In this document: positions 35,651 through 47,232 of the stretch, in pieces
Numbering within the stretch: position 1 is the stretch's first letter
Layout of the letters: each line of letters starts with the position of its first letter
Source of the DNA: Scleropages formosus
Taxonomy: Eukaryota > Chordata > Actinopteri > Osteoglossiformes > Osteoglossidae
Length of the DNA stretch: 64,000 nucleotides
Assembly (NCBI RefSeq): GCF_900964775.1
Contig: NC_041806.1
Location: forward strand, 37,777,638 to 37,841,637
Direction of reading: 5' to 3'
Notes under the pieces: model-generated
Told to the model about the DNA's origin: nothing
Seen by the model: only the letters and a program-made list of their open reading frames with translations
Database searches by the model: none
Translations under genes and position numbers: made by a program

Positions 35651-38600
35651 GCATTAGTCAGCTGAATACCCCCCTCCCCAATGCCTGTATTCATGATGGA
35701 CTTCTTTTTTTTTCCCAAAGGTATTTTTCCTCAGCAGTCGGGTTCACCCAGGGGAAACACCATCCAGCTTTGTGTTCAATGGTTTCCTCAATTTCATCCT
35801 GAAGCAGGATGATCCTCGTGCACAAATGTTAAGGAAGATGTTTGTCTTCAAGCTGATCCCAATGCTTAATCCTGATGGAGTTGTGCGTGGACACTATAGG
35901 TAATGTGTCCATGCTACGTTTTTGGAAGATCTGTGAAGTAATGTCTAATATTTTAAGTTGCCATGATGTAACTAAAGACATCTAAGACTTGTTTACAGAG
36001 TTTGTAGCACTCCTTAATTTCTATCAATTCCTGCTGTTCACATTGAGCTAATGGTAGTTCGTTGTGTTTCATTCTTATCAGAACCGATTCCAGGGGAGTG
36101 AACCTTAACCGCCAATACCTCAATCCTAGTTTTGAACTACACCCGTCAATATATGGTGCCAAAGCTGTTCTACTGTATCATCACCTGCAAAATCGTGTTG
36201 GGCAAGGCTGTCCAGATTGGAGGACTTTTGCCTCTCCTCTTTCCTCCAACTTACTGAGCACAAAATCTTCTAACCATTCCAACACCAACTGCCTGCATCC
36301 ACCTGAGGTCTCTATGTCGGAGATTGAGAGGAGTAACAACCTGAGAAATGAGGAGGGGTGCGACGGGGAGCTCTTTCCTCCTATTGAGAGCTCCAGTCAT
36401 TTGGAGATTCCCATGCTGACTGAGGAGGACGTCAAGCTGTGGAGCGCAGAGGACTCGGAGAGGGCAGACCTCGACTGTGAGGACAGCTGGGGTGTTGATG
36501 GCCACTGCGAAGAAAACGAGGGGCTAAAAACATCTCCTCCTTCCGAGTTCATGGCGCCTGCAGAGTGCATTCCCCCGCAGGAGAGTGGAATTGCCTACTA
36601 CGTGGACCTTCATGGGCACGCCTCCAAGAGGGGCTGCTTCATGTATGGCAATTGTCTGTCTGAGGAAAATGAGCAAGTATGATATCTCTTCTAATGTGTG
36701 TGCCTTAAATGAAGACACCACCTTTTTTACCAATGTATTCTTTGCTTATATTGTTTTTACTGTTATAAGACAGATCTTGTAATTTGTTCTTCACTAGCAG
36801 TCTAATCAACTATGAGAAAAGGTCTCTACTCATTTTGGGGGTTTTGCAAGGGGGTCCTATTTGTCATAACTGATTCCTATTCTGTAATGTTTATTTGTTT
36901 TGGAATCAAATTAAGGTTGAGAACTTGCTGTATCCAAAGCTGATATCTGTGAACTCAGCACATTTTGACTTCCTGGGTTGCAATTTCTCTGAGAAGAACA
37001 TGTATGCCAAAGATAAGCGGGATGGCCAGTCTAAAGAAGGAAGTGGTCGTGTGGCAATCCACAAAGCCATTGGGCTTATTCATAGGTACGGAATATTATC
37101 CGCTATACGGAGCAGCGCTTGGCAAAAATACCAATTTTCTATCTTGATCTATTACCCTCTGAAGTCCTGCTTTTAAGTTTCTCTTCTCAAGAGGAACTAT
37201 GATGTCGTCATCATTAATGAGAAGTCTGTATCCTGAAATGTGTATTTTGTCTTTTCTTTTAGCTATACGCTTGAGTGTAACTATAATACTGGACGCTCTG
37301 TGAACACTATTCCTCCAGCTTGCCACGATAATGGCCGAGCAACCCCTCCACCACCCCCCGCCTTCCCTCCAAAATACACACCAGAAATCTTTGAACAGGT
37401 AAGGTACTTTTCTGTCAGATGCACAGCAGTGTTGCTTGCAAAAAAGCGGAAGAAACGTCTGTGAATTTGGACATGTAACAGGTTACTGTGTTTCAGGTGG
37501 GCAGGGCTGTTGCCGTGGCAGCTCTGGACATGGCGGAGTGTAACCCCTGGACTCGCCTTATCCTGTCGGAACACAGCTGTCTTTCCAATCTGCGAGCCTG
37601 GATGCTGAAGCACGTGAGAAACAGCAAAGGAATGAATTCCAATATGAAGAAGAACAGCACAAAGCCTCCTGCTAAAGGATTCTCCATGTACCTACTTCTT
37701 TCAGCTTTGCAAAAAGCTCCACTGTCTGGTTCCCTCAAGTCGCCATAATCTTAAGCATTCATTTTTTTTTGTTTATACTTCCAGCATTTTGATCCTAGTG
37801 GGCATGTGTTGTGCAAGTGATACTGGGGCAGAGTAAAAATAAGCAGATAAAAATGGTCAGGCCTCTTGCTGCACCTAAGATCATGCATCTTATAACAAGA
37901 ATGGTCAGCACTGGTCCTCAACTTTAGTATATGCTGGGTTTCACTTTTACTCTTAATTTTTATTTTAATTTTAATTGCTTTATTCAAGTATTTGCATAAT
38001 ATAATGAAGGACTACATTAGGTCTAATCAAAATGTATTTTCTTAAACTTCCAGACAGCCACCTTCCAGGGCTGATGTTACCTACTCTAGATGTGAATGTG
38101 GGTGTGACCATAATGCTTTGTGTTCCAGGGGTATGACCAGCTCTGCCTCGGAGACGGCACTGAATCGTTCTCGGAGCAATAGCAATGGGACCACAAGTGG
38201 TAGCAGCAGCAGCCAGCAGACCTCTCCACAGCTCAAGAGTTCCCCCAGCTTCACCTTTGGCTGCAGCCAGGCCCTGCGAGCGTCGGGCCCTGTGGTCACG
38301 ACTTCCTGCCCCCCTAGGGGTAGCCACCGGGCCCTGGGACCAGCACGAGGTAAGCTGGCCAGGTTTCTGTGCTATGGGCAACGGGAGAAATTGTGGGCTT
38401 GCTAGTACACTCTATCGAGCGTACCCTTTCATAACACACATTAGGGATTGGTGGTGGTGCCATGTTGTGTTCTTACAGTCTGCAGTAACACCACTTCATA
38501 AAATATGAGCCTTTGTGTGCATTTGTACAGATTTTCCAGTTGACTTATCCATATTTACTTGTTGAATAGGCCATGGGCCACTTCAAGATCATGATGAGAG

Positions 38601-41600
38601 CCAAGACTGCCTCTGAGAAAATATGTCCATAAATGAATTGGGATGAAAAGTTACTCAGTTCATTGCACTGAAAATTGATTACCTTTAGCAAGAATTACAG
38701 ATGCTCATAGCATAATATTTGATTTTACAGTGTATCGCAGATTCATGCAAAAAAACCCTTGGTTAGGAACACCTTGCAGTACAAAGATGCAGTCAAACCA
38801 GGTGTAAATTGTAGTCATAGTTACTACTCCATATCAAAATGTCTTTGTTAGTGTACACTGTGTCCATGTTGGTTTTAATCATTAGGAAATATTAAGTGAA
38901 TTTTCTGCATCTTCTACAGGGCACATTCATGAATTGTTGTATTCTTTCCTGAAATTGACTTGTTTTAAATATTTATACATGGGATGTACACATCTGAGAT
39001 GGTGGGAATGATGTCATTGTCATCCATCCAGACACACAGTCATTACTGTTTTGGTTGGCAGTATGTTGATTTGTTGGCTCCTCCCTCCTTCCCTGCCCTG
39101 CTATGTCCCCCTTTCTAATGCAGAAAGTGTGTCTATGTCCCTGTGTAGAGTCAAAAGCTCAGGAGAAGAGGCGTCCACACCACCGCCCAATGTTGCGAAA
39201 TGCATCCAGCAACCCCAGCAGCCACCAGCCTTCCCCTGCCTGCCCCCCTCTCTCACTTCCTTCCTTCTCACCTTCTTCCTCTGGGAGCACAGGATTCCAG
39301 AAAGCCACCTCTTGCCCCCAGTCCCATGCCAGCCTGGGCCCCTGCACCATCCCTGCATCCTTCAGCATGGCAGGTCTGTACTCTCTCCAGCCTCCAAGCT
39401 TCTCCAAGCTCCTCCCTTCTCTCCAAGCCATGCCCAAGACGAATCTCCTAAACAAGGCTTTCAGCAAGACGCTGAGCCCTCTGCTCCATCAGGGCCTGCC
39501 TCCCCTTGCTTTTCTCAATGACATGTCCAGCTCTTTGGGGACAGGGGGCAGCTCAGGTGGTCAGATAGGAAGTGCTACTAAAGAATGAAGGATGTAATGT
39601 GGGGAAAATACTGTGTAGCGGTCAGCTAGACTGTAAAAGATGCTGCTTAAAATTATATTTTTTAAATTTCTGGTCCAGATACGAAAATGAATCGGAGCTG
39701 TTTTGTCCACTACATAATGTGATACTTCGAGCGTGCAACATTTCTGCTGTTTCATATGCGGCAGATGTGTAATGCATTGTAACAGAGACACTTGTTGATC
39801 CAGACAGAGCCTTTGTTGTTGGTTTGTGAGCCAATGTTGAGAGTTGAGAGCCCGATACTGTGAGTTTCCTGCCGCTAGTATCTGCTGCTGCCAGCTCAGT
39901 AATACACTGCCATGAACTGAACATTAAAATCTCTGCTGCGGTCTGGCTTCCCTCTTTGGACTTCCAGGTGAATGCTGTGCAGCCTTTTGGGGCAAATATC
40001 AAATAGCCTTATGTTCACGTTGCGATCCAGAGAAAATTGTGTTTCTTGCCGGTTTCCATGTTGTCTATTTTCACAAAGCAAATGTCAGTGGATATAGGTC
40101 TACTTAAAGTGGAGCGAGTCTTCAGGTTTATTTCTGAATGCAATTATTAGACAAAGTAAAGGCGACGTTTTTTTTGCCTACTTTTTATAATATAGTGTTA
40201 TGTGGGAAATTTTACTCTGTGGTGTAATGGATCAAAAAGGTGATTTCCATTCTTTAAAACATCACTGACTGACTGTTTTGGATTTTTTTTTTTTTCTTTT
40301 TTTAAGAAGAACTCCACCAAAAATGGTTGAACTTTTGTTTTGCTGCATTGCACTTTTAAAATATTTATTTGTGTAAATATAAAAATTCATTGTGTGACGT
40401 TTTCCCTTGAGATTTCTGTATTGTCAAGGTAATCGCTGCACAAAATTAATCAATTTTTCTGTATTCTGTGACAATGTAGCAGCTTTGACAGTGTTTAGTT
40501 GGTTTGTCAGGAGCATTTTAATAGAATATACACGGCTGGTATTTTCTACAATCTGTGCACTTTTTACAGTATTTTTAATGATCACATGTGCTGGAAAATT
40601 CTTCTAATATGAAGCCTCGCCAGTGCCACATCATTTCAGATTATTGAAAGTTATCATTTTTGACAGTAACCTTTGCACCTTTCTCTGTAACTTAAAGGGG
40701 GAAAGCTATGGAATTGTGGAAACAGCTGATTTCTTATGTCTTATGCACAGTGTACTGAATTTTGATAAATGTTATATTTCTAGAAGTAATTGGTTCTTTC
40801 ACAGTAAAATGCAGTACCACTATGCACAATATTATCAGTTAACCTGTATATACTGAAACATATTGGTTGATATATTTCAAGGGCAGTAATTCTGAGCATC
40901 AAAACTTAATATGATATATGGCAAAATATGTAAATGTACTATTACACCTAATTATAGTTATGTTCATGTGGAAAAATATACTTAAAAATATACTCGCATA
41001 CTATAAAGTTAGGTAAAAACTTGCACCTGAAAATGGTCTTTGAGGATTTTATATCTGTGCAGGCAGGTTTTCATGTTATCATAAGCTGTGAAAGTGATAT
41101 ATTGTAATGAGTATTATCTTTAAGGAGTGAAAATTATTTGTTGGGATAGTTAATGTGTCACAAATGTGCATTAACAGTAAGAAAATGTATTGGAAAACTT
41201 TTTTCCAATATGATGTAATATATATCTGGTGGTCCATATTGTTGCGTGTGTAGTTAGTAATGGAGATGGATGAACCGACAATTTAGTGTCAGGATATGTT
41301 CACAGCATTTGCTTTAAGAGAGTAGCTGTTGTTTCATATCCCCTGGTTACTTTACTTTAAATATAAGGTACATGTGTAAGTTATGTTTTCTGAAAACTCA
41401 GCTACAGGCAGCAACATTGTGCCATCGTGGGTAACAAGTCTAGTCTTTTCTCAGCTATGTTACTGAAACGAAAATACATTAATCTATTTACATGTGTTCA
41501 GTCTACTGTGTATCATGTGAACTTAGTTCTGTATGGTCCATTATATAAAACTTGAGCGTGTCACTAATTTCCAATTCTTGTGTAGAATCCTGTCTCCTTG

Positions 41601-44286
41601 AAAATCATTTTTCAAAGGAGTAGAGCACACGACACTTTGAGTGTTATTGGTCCCATTTCCACACTGGATTCAGGGTAACCTTTTCCTGGTGAAATGAAAG
41701 TGAACAATGCCGGTTTGTTGGCGCAAATAGTGTATTGAAATGGACCTAATATGCACCTAAAGCAATCCCTGAGAACTGGGAAAGCTGGGGCACGTGTTCA
41801 AAATGTAATTCTATTCACTCATTGCAAGGGACTGACTGACAGATTTGATATTTGCGTCATTTCAGCACTCCCGCTTTTCAATACACTGCAATGAGGTTTC
41901 CAGCTCTAATTTCTGTGAGGTTGCTATAGCATTCTTTAACCTTTACTTCTGTTACATGTGCAGTGTGATCTGTTTCAGATTTCTGCCTTCTATGTAATAA
42001 ATGTTCTCTTTCTAATTGGGGAAAAATGAACTTGGGCCCTCTCTCTGATCTTTTTCATAATTGGATGTATTGCAGCAGGTAACACTAGTACCTTACAGCT
42101 CCTGGACTGTGGGTACGAATCCAGCTCTGTCTGCGTGGAAATTTGTACGTTCCACGTGCATACAGTGGTTTCTTCCAGCTGCTGCAATTTCCGCCTATGG
42201 TCCAAAGATGTCTTTCAGGTTAACTGATGACTCTAACTTGCCTGTAGTGTCTGTGCGTGTATCTGTTCATGTGTGAATACTCTGATATCCTGACATCCCG
42301 TCCTGTGCTTCTTGGGACAGGCTCCGTACCATGGCAACCCTGCATTGGACAAGCAGTTATTGATAACTGAGGGGTGGATATTTCAAATACATCTTGCACA
42401 AAACTTCTCATGGAAATGAAACAAAAACTCAAGGAATTTACATAAAGGGGGAAAAATGCCAAAAGAAATTAAGCACCTGGACATACATCCTAAGTTGTTG
42501 CAGCACAGCATATAACAAATGTAGAAAGAAAGAGGGGAAAAAAAAAAAAAGACATTAATTTGACAGCTGCCCTGTATCTGTAGTTGGATGTATACTCAAT
42601 GTGATGCATGCAGCAGAACATGGTCATTGAAGTACTGGAATGCAGGAAGCAGTACATATTTGACCCGGGTCTATGAGGCCTTGTTAATATGCATTTCTCG
42701 GCTCTTTTTCCATCTAAACCATTATGTGGTGTAGGTGGGCAACCATTATTATTATTATTATTATTCTTTGTACATACTGAATAAAATATGAGATGGTGCA
42801 CCAGTCGTATCCTTCACTCCTGCTATTTGTAATACATTAGCAGTCATTAAACTGATCTTGCCAGGTTTTTTTTTGTAGGTATTGAGCTTTGGCTGTTGTT
42901 TTTTTTTCTTGCTGTACCACAACACCTCATTTTCTGGTGTGCGTTATCTCTTCGTCATACAGGCTGCATCTGTCCGACACTCTCAACTGCTTTGCAAAGC
43001 AGAGAATTTCCGGTGAGGAGCGGGAAGTTGGCCGGTCAGCATCCACCAGAAACGCAGAGGAGCAAAGTGACTTCTGCAGGAGAGCGCAGGGAACATAAAA
43101 GTGTAAACAGTTAACAAACCTTAAGCGCTGCCTTGACAGCTGCGATGAAAAACTAAATGTTTTAGCCCGTGTGCAACGAGATTTAATTATGTCCCTTATT
43201 TTTCAGAATTTGGTCAAAGGCGTCACTATAAATTTGTTGTCGTTCATGGAATCCTCAAGGTACCTATTTTGAGAAATGAGCAGTGATGTCTTTCCCTGTG
43301 TGTGTGTAGTATGGCTTCATTTAACCTCAAGATTAATGTCTCGTTCATGCTAGAGAGGACAGAAGCCATAGAGATGGGTAGTTTGAGGCTATCCTTGTGG
43401 CCATAATTTAAACAACTTTTAAGTGGACTATGTTTATAGAATGTGTTTATACTGAAGTATTTAACTTGCCAGAGCAGTTTTCCTTGCTTACACCCACCCC
43501 ATGTTGCCAGATTGATAGAGGGACAAGAGTGGTGATCGAGTCCTTGGGTCTGACCTTTGCTTTGTTCCTCGGCAGGTGTGAGCTGCAGCCGAGACCCAGC
43601 CGTATCCCGGTGCGCCGCGCGGGGTCCTTTACGGGCCACGGCCTCACCCGCGCTCTTAGTGCTGAGGAGCCCATGTCTGCGAGGGGGTGGAAGCTTACGA
43701 AGCCACACATCAAAAAACATCTGTCACTCACAGGTGACACCTCTTTCTCACAGCAGATCCGAAGCCCTGCAGGGGGTCATGTAAAGCAAATATCTGGTTG
43801 TGTGAACACCACAAGGACACGTCCGAGGATAACTGCATGGCTGTATCAAGTAAAAATGTATAAATTCCCGTATTATGTATTGGGTTGGATTGTTTTGATT
43901 ATATGTGAATAAAAATTTGGGCTTTTCTGGTGATTGTTGGTGGGACAGGAAAGGAGACGTCCACAATGAATATCACCTCAAGGACCATGCTGAAGAAGGC
44001 GGACCAAGGTTCCCTCTCCACCGCCGAGTCAAGCCACGAAGGCACAGTAACATCAAAGCAGGTAAACAGTGACAACTCATTGGGTTTCTGCAACCGGCTC
44101 AATGAACTTAGATTCCCGGCTGTTTGGATCCAGTTTTGTGTGTCTACCTGTGGTTTTTTTCCCCCAGAATGTGGTACATGTGCTTATTTTCCTTCTGAAT
44201 GTTCTTTTAAGGAGTCTCCCGCTGCAGTTAGTCGATCTGAGCCAGATTCTGCCTTCAGGAAAGTTCCTCTCTGCACTGAGGCTTGA
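31913..44286 (+). CDS. agbl5: Cytosolic carboxypeptidase-like protein 5 (tubulin deglutamylase CCP5)
   Basis: M14 zinc carboxypeptidase that removes the branch-point glutamate from polyglutamylated tubulin in cytoplasm and cilia. Exons: 31913-32169, 32840-33011, 33354-33520, 35029-35206, 35721-35899, 36082-36676, 36916-37085, 37263-37398, 37497-37687, 38129-38349, 39149-39373, then less certain 42963-43012, 43207-43259, 43576-43733, 43949-44061 and 44212-44286. All phases agree (2940 nt, 979 aa). The N-terminal domain ([20 protein letters not shown]) precedes the catalytic domain, with zinc ligands H267 and E270 in HPGE, NLNR at 325-328, third ligand H495 in DLHGH and catalytic E577 in [10 protein letters not shown]. 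The tail is Ser/Pro-rich and poorly conserved. Reading through the donor at 39374 instead ends at a stop at 39586-39588 (901 aa; human is 886), a likely alternative isoform. The exon 9 donor (AT|GTACCT) is chosen by phase. Confidence 0.93.
32376..32584 (-). repeat. SINE family A (minus) in agbl5 intron 1
   Basis: Reverse complement carries the gggtttgg..ctgctctctggtgggtttg head region, the tggcgtcccgtcccgggtgc body and the gggacaagcgctttca end. Confidence 0.88.
33579..34988 (-). mobile_element. Tc1/mariner-like DNA transposon, degenerate, long TIRs
   Basis: The ends are inverted repeats starting CAACCCCA(G/A)TTC and matching imperfectly for about 160 nt. Each end is flanked by TA (33577-33578 and 34989-34990), the target duplication of this superfamily. 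The minus strand retains transposase pieces: a WSD-like block near 34250, then [20 protein letters not shown] at about 34085-34145 and FQGRPC followed by a DEALQPHSA block near 33960-34020, corresponding to the family's DNAxPH region. The frame is interrupted several times, so the copy is inactive. It lies in agbl5 intron 3. Confidence 0.85.
35258..35575 (+). repeat. SINE family C in agbl5 intron 4
   Basis: Begins gaggcatggtggtgcagcag (tRNA-like head), then gcctgtgtggattttgcatg, ttaattggtgactctcaatt, gtgatgggttggcatctcat and ends ggataagtggttaaatt. Confidence 0.75.
35590..35650 (+). repeat. Compound (TTG)n/(TAT)n microsatellite
   Basis: Six TTG units, then interrupted TAA/TAT units, in agbl5 intron 4 about 70 nt upstream of the exon encoding the HPGE zinc site. 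Confidence 0.9.
39374..42962 (+). other. agbl5: agbl5 intron 11, or 3' UTR of the short isoform
   Basis: The first 215 nt remain open and GC-rich in the agbl5 frame (to 39588), then composition turns AT-rich. It contains a family C SINE at 42064-42370, a short (ATT)n run near 42747-42766, and AATAAA hexamers near 41995 and 42779 that could serve the short isoform. No other gene is seen. Confidence 0.55.
42064..42370 (+). repeat. SINE family C
   Basis: tRNA-like head with gtacgaatccagctctgtct, then aatttgtacgttccacgtgc, caggttaactgatgactcta, gacatcccgtcctgtgcttc and a ggacaagcagttattgat end. Confidence 0.75.
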
Positions 44287-46094
44287 CTTCAAACATTCCT
44301 CAGACTTTAATGACACTTGGATATTCAAGAATTATGTGGCCTTAGTAAAGTTTAAGGTCTTCGCGCGGTGAAATATCGAAAGTGGAAATGTTTTGGATTT
44401 TCACCAATCTAGTTATAATGGCATTCCATTTACACTTGTGCCTCATGTTATGAACGTCTCACGAGTTTTTAAAGTTGGAAAAATCCCACTTATGAGTTTT
44501 TAAATTTAGAAACATTTCCAGGTTTATGTATTTATTGTCCATTATATTTCTGCCACTGGTATAGCTGCTGAAGTTTCTTTGTTGCAGAACTCAAAATGAC
44601 CTGCAGTTCTGCCTGCCGCCGTTAGGGGGCAGTACGACGCACTCAGAGTACAAACTGAAGCTGTGGAGCAGGGGCCACAGGGAACTGGCATCTCCTATAA
44701 CCAATTCATCAGCCTCTTTTCTAACTTATTCTTGCTATATATAGAAACTTCCCGGTGAATAAACAGAGGTATGTTTCTACTGCGACACTATTTTGACTGC
44801 AAACTTCATAAATTAAGAGGCTGACAAACATGTTTGTGATCATTCAGTCTCTTCCTCCTGGCCAGTTTTATTAAAGTTTACCATGAGGCACATGGTATTT
44901 AAGGTAAGACTTTATATTCCCCTCATGAAATCCTCCATCACACTATCTTACTGTCCTTTCTGTATGCCGTGGTACCCGATGAAGGAACGAGGCACCATGT
45001 TGCATGTCTAATGCAGAATGCTGTACTGAATATGAGGCTTCTGAGATTTTCTCATTCATTTCCAATTAATGTTCATTCATGTTAATAAAAGGTAGTGAAA
45101 TAAACTGGGCTGCTTTCCACAGTGTATCCTGTCTTACACCTGATGTTCGTAGTATTGTACAGAGTGACAGAGACTGCACTGCATGAGCTGTTGATGAAAA
45201 TAGTCTTAAAACAAGTGTTCAGTTCATTTTAGCTTTATGTGATTGTTTTAACAGAATTTAGTCCATGCATAATTGGGGGGATTAAGATGATTTACAGACA
45301 GACTTCTGGTTCCACTTGCATTTGTAAATTGAGGTACCAGTGTTTTTTTGTTATTTGTGTTCTTGTTAAATGAATATGTATTACTGTATTAACTGCTGCT
45401 ATGCAAGAACTTTCTAAAACAGTATGTTGTGATGTGGAATTTTGGATGTTAAAAACTTAAATTATATATATATGCAGATTTAATTAGGAGTAGGAAATGG
45501 TGCACCTTGAGTTTTATGTAAGCAATACTTTACAAAGTATTGTCAAAATCTTGTACATTACAAGTTATGCATTTTCTTTGACAAATTGTGCTGTAACAGC
45601 AATAAATATGCAAATATGTTGACATTGTAAAGCAGTCCTTTTGACAAGATACCTTCCACAGTTCAATATCATGGAATGAATAAATTGTGTGAAAATGTCC
45701 TGTTTAATTCAATGTCCCCCAACATCAACATTATAGAAGCTCTGTGTAGAGTTCTCAGACATGTGACACAAGCAAGAATACTGTTCAGATAGTTCTGTAA
45801 GGAAGAGGGAATTACTACACTATATAAGACTGCTATACAGAAGACATTAAAGCCATGGTGTTCCTCAGCATAATCCTGACTGACAGGGTGCTCCAAATGT
45901 TGCTTCTGCCATGTTTACTGCTTTATTTTTCCAATAGATAACATGACAGATTGATAACTGTACATTAACTGCTATTCATTTAGATTCAGTGGAACATGCA
46001 ATCTGGTCCAACATGGTACACCAAAGGACGGCTTGCACACCAGCAGTATGGTAAATGGGGGACTAACATATTTAGGACAAAATGAACAGTATGC
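44287..46094. other. Convergent spacer: agbl5 3' UTR and DNA before the ost4 3' end
   Basis: agbl5 poly(A) candidates: AATAAA at 44758-44763 and further ones near 45083-45100 and 45600. No coding gene is seen. A possible small inverted-repeat element lies at 44438-44891. Confidence 0.5.
44438..44891. repeat. Possible MITE-like inverted-repeat element with a CTCF-like motif
   Basis: GTGCCTCATG at 44438-44447 and its exact complement CATGAGGCAC at 44882-44891 bound a 454-bp segment. Inside, CCGTTAGGGGGCAGT (about 44618-44633) fits the core of the CTCF consensus. The TIR is only 10 nt and no target duplication is clear. Confidence 0.3.
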
Positions 46095-46397
46095 AAGCCA
46101 CAAAAGAAAGACTTTATTCATAACATAAATCTAATAAAACAAAGAAACAAGACTTTAACAGTCAGTGTGAGTTAAACAATCAAATGTTCCATCGCTGGTG
46201 CAGAAGGTGTCATGTCATGGTCCCGGTCTTCATCCTGAGCAATAAAAAAAAACAGAATAAAGGAATAAGCAATGGGAGAAAGCAACACTCCTCTCAGGGG
46301 AAACAAAATCCATGATGAAGAACGTGTGTGACTGACTATGTCTCTGCTACAGCGCACGACGCGCAGGCCTGCCTACCTACCCCTCGCCGAAAGTCAT
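46095..46397 (-). other. ost4: ost4 3' UTR with poly(A) signal and a probable UTR intron
   Basis: On the minus strand, AATAAA lies at 46118-46113. An acceptor-like T-rich tract ending in ctcag (exon from about 46234 downward) and a donor-like ggtagGTAGGC near 46375 suggest an intron inside the 3' UTR; this is predicted only. Confidence 0.5.
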
Positions 46398-46550
<153 letters not shown>

Positions 46551-46801
46551 TCAACGTCGCCGGTCTTAACGATTCGATTGACTCGGCCGCGCTAGTTGCT
46601 TCACTTCACTTATACGTGATTTTCTTTTAGCTGGACAGCACAGTTTTAAAGAGACAAGTCATATATTCAAATAAGCGGTTAAACTTTTCTGTGACTAACT
46701 CACGTTGTTAGTTCTCCAGAGATTACTGCCGGACAAAAAGCTACTTTAGACCGATTTCAGCCGGGCCCACAGTTCGCTACTGGCGTTTCCACCTTCCTCG
46801 G

Positions 46802-46809
46802 CCACGTCA
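46802..46809 (-). promoter_or_regulatory. ost4: ATF6/XBP1-type UPR element in the ost4 promoter
   Basis: The minus strand reads TGACGTGG, the core of the unfolded-protein-response element, just upstream of the predicted ost4 first exon. More ACGT cores lie at about 46839 and 46861. Role inferred from motif and gene function. Confidence 0.45.
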
Positions 46810-47070
46810 CGTTAACCTCGTGAGCGGAACTAACCACACGTCACCATATGTTTCCGCATACGTCATTTCTGTGCTATTACAAACTCATGTGATATGCAGT
46901 AACAAACGCAATGCGTCTTTAATTGTTATTTCATCGGTATTTTTGTTATATGTCTAAGCTGAAATATTAATATCTACTAAAAAGTAATCTTGCACTGTTA
47001 ATTGCCACCATAATTCCTCCAAAACCCACAAAGCCGCTGTTCTTCGCCCTGCCGCTTTAAGCATGATGCC

Positions 47071-47096
47071 CCGGAAGTAGTTTTTAGGGGCGTGGC
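47071..47096 (+). promoter_or_regulatory. selenoi: selenoi proximal promoter: ETS and GC/KLF boxes
   Basis: CCGGAAGT at 47071-47078 is an ETS/GABP site, and GGGGCGTGGC at about 47087-47096 is a GC/KLF box. They lie about 140-160 nt before the selenoi ATG in CpG-rich sequence, typical of a TATA-less housekeeping promoter. Confidence 0.55.
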
Positions 47097-47232
47097 CCGA
47101 GCACTACGCGTCGGCTGCATGGATTGAGCGGCTTCGGCGTGACAAAACGGTCGAAGAAACGCACGCCGGGCAAACCGAGTCGTGACGGGCTCGTCTTATT
47201 TTCATATTTTATATTGAACCACTGCTGTCACC

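Noticed and set aside
36251-36505. Minus-strand frames in 36.2-36.7 kb
   Set aside because: Shadows of the large agbl5 exon 6.
44167-44370. Last agbl5 exon starting at 44168 after cccccag
   Set aside because: It keeps phase but gives a long hydrophobic tail in another frame; the acceptor at 44211 has a good pyrimidine tract and gives a hydrophilic Ser-rich tail. Not fully excluded.
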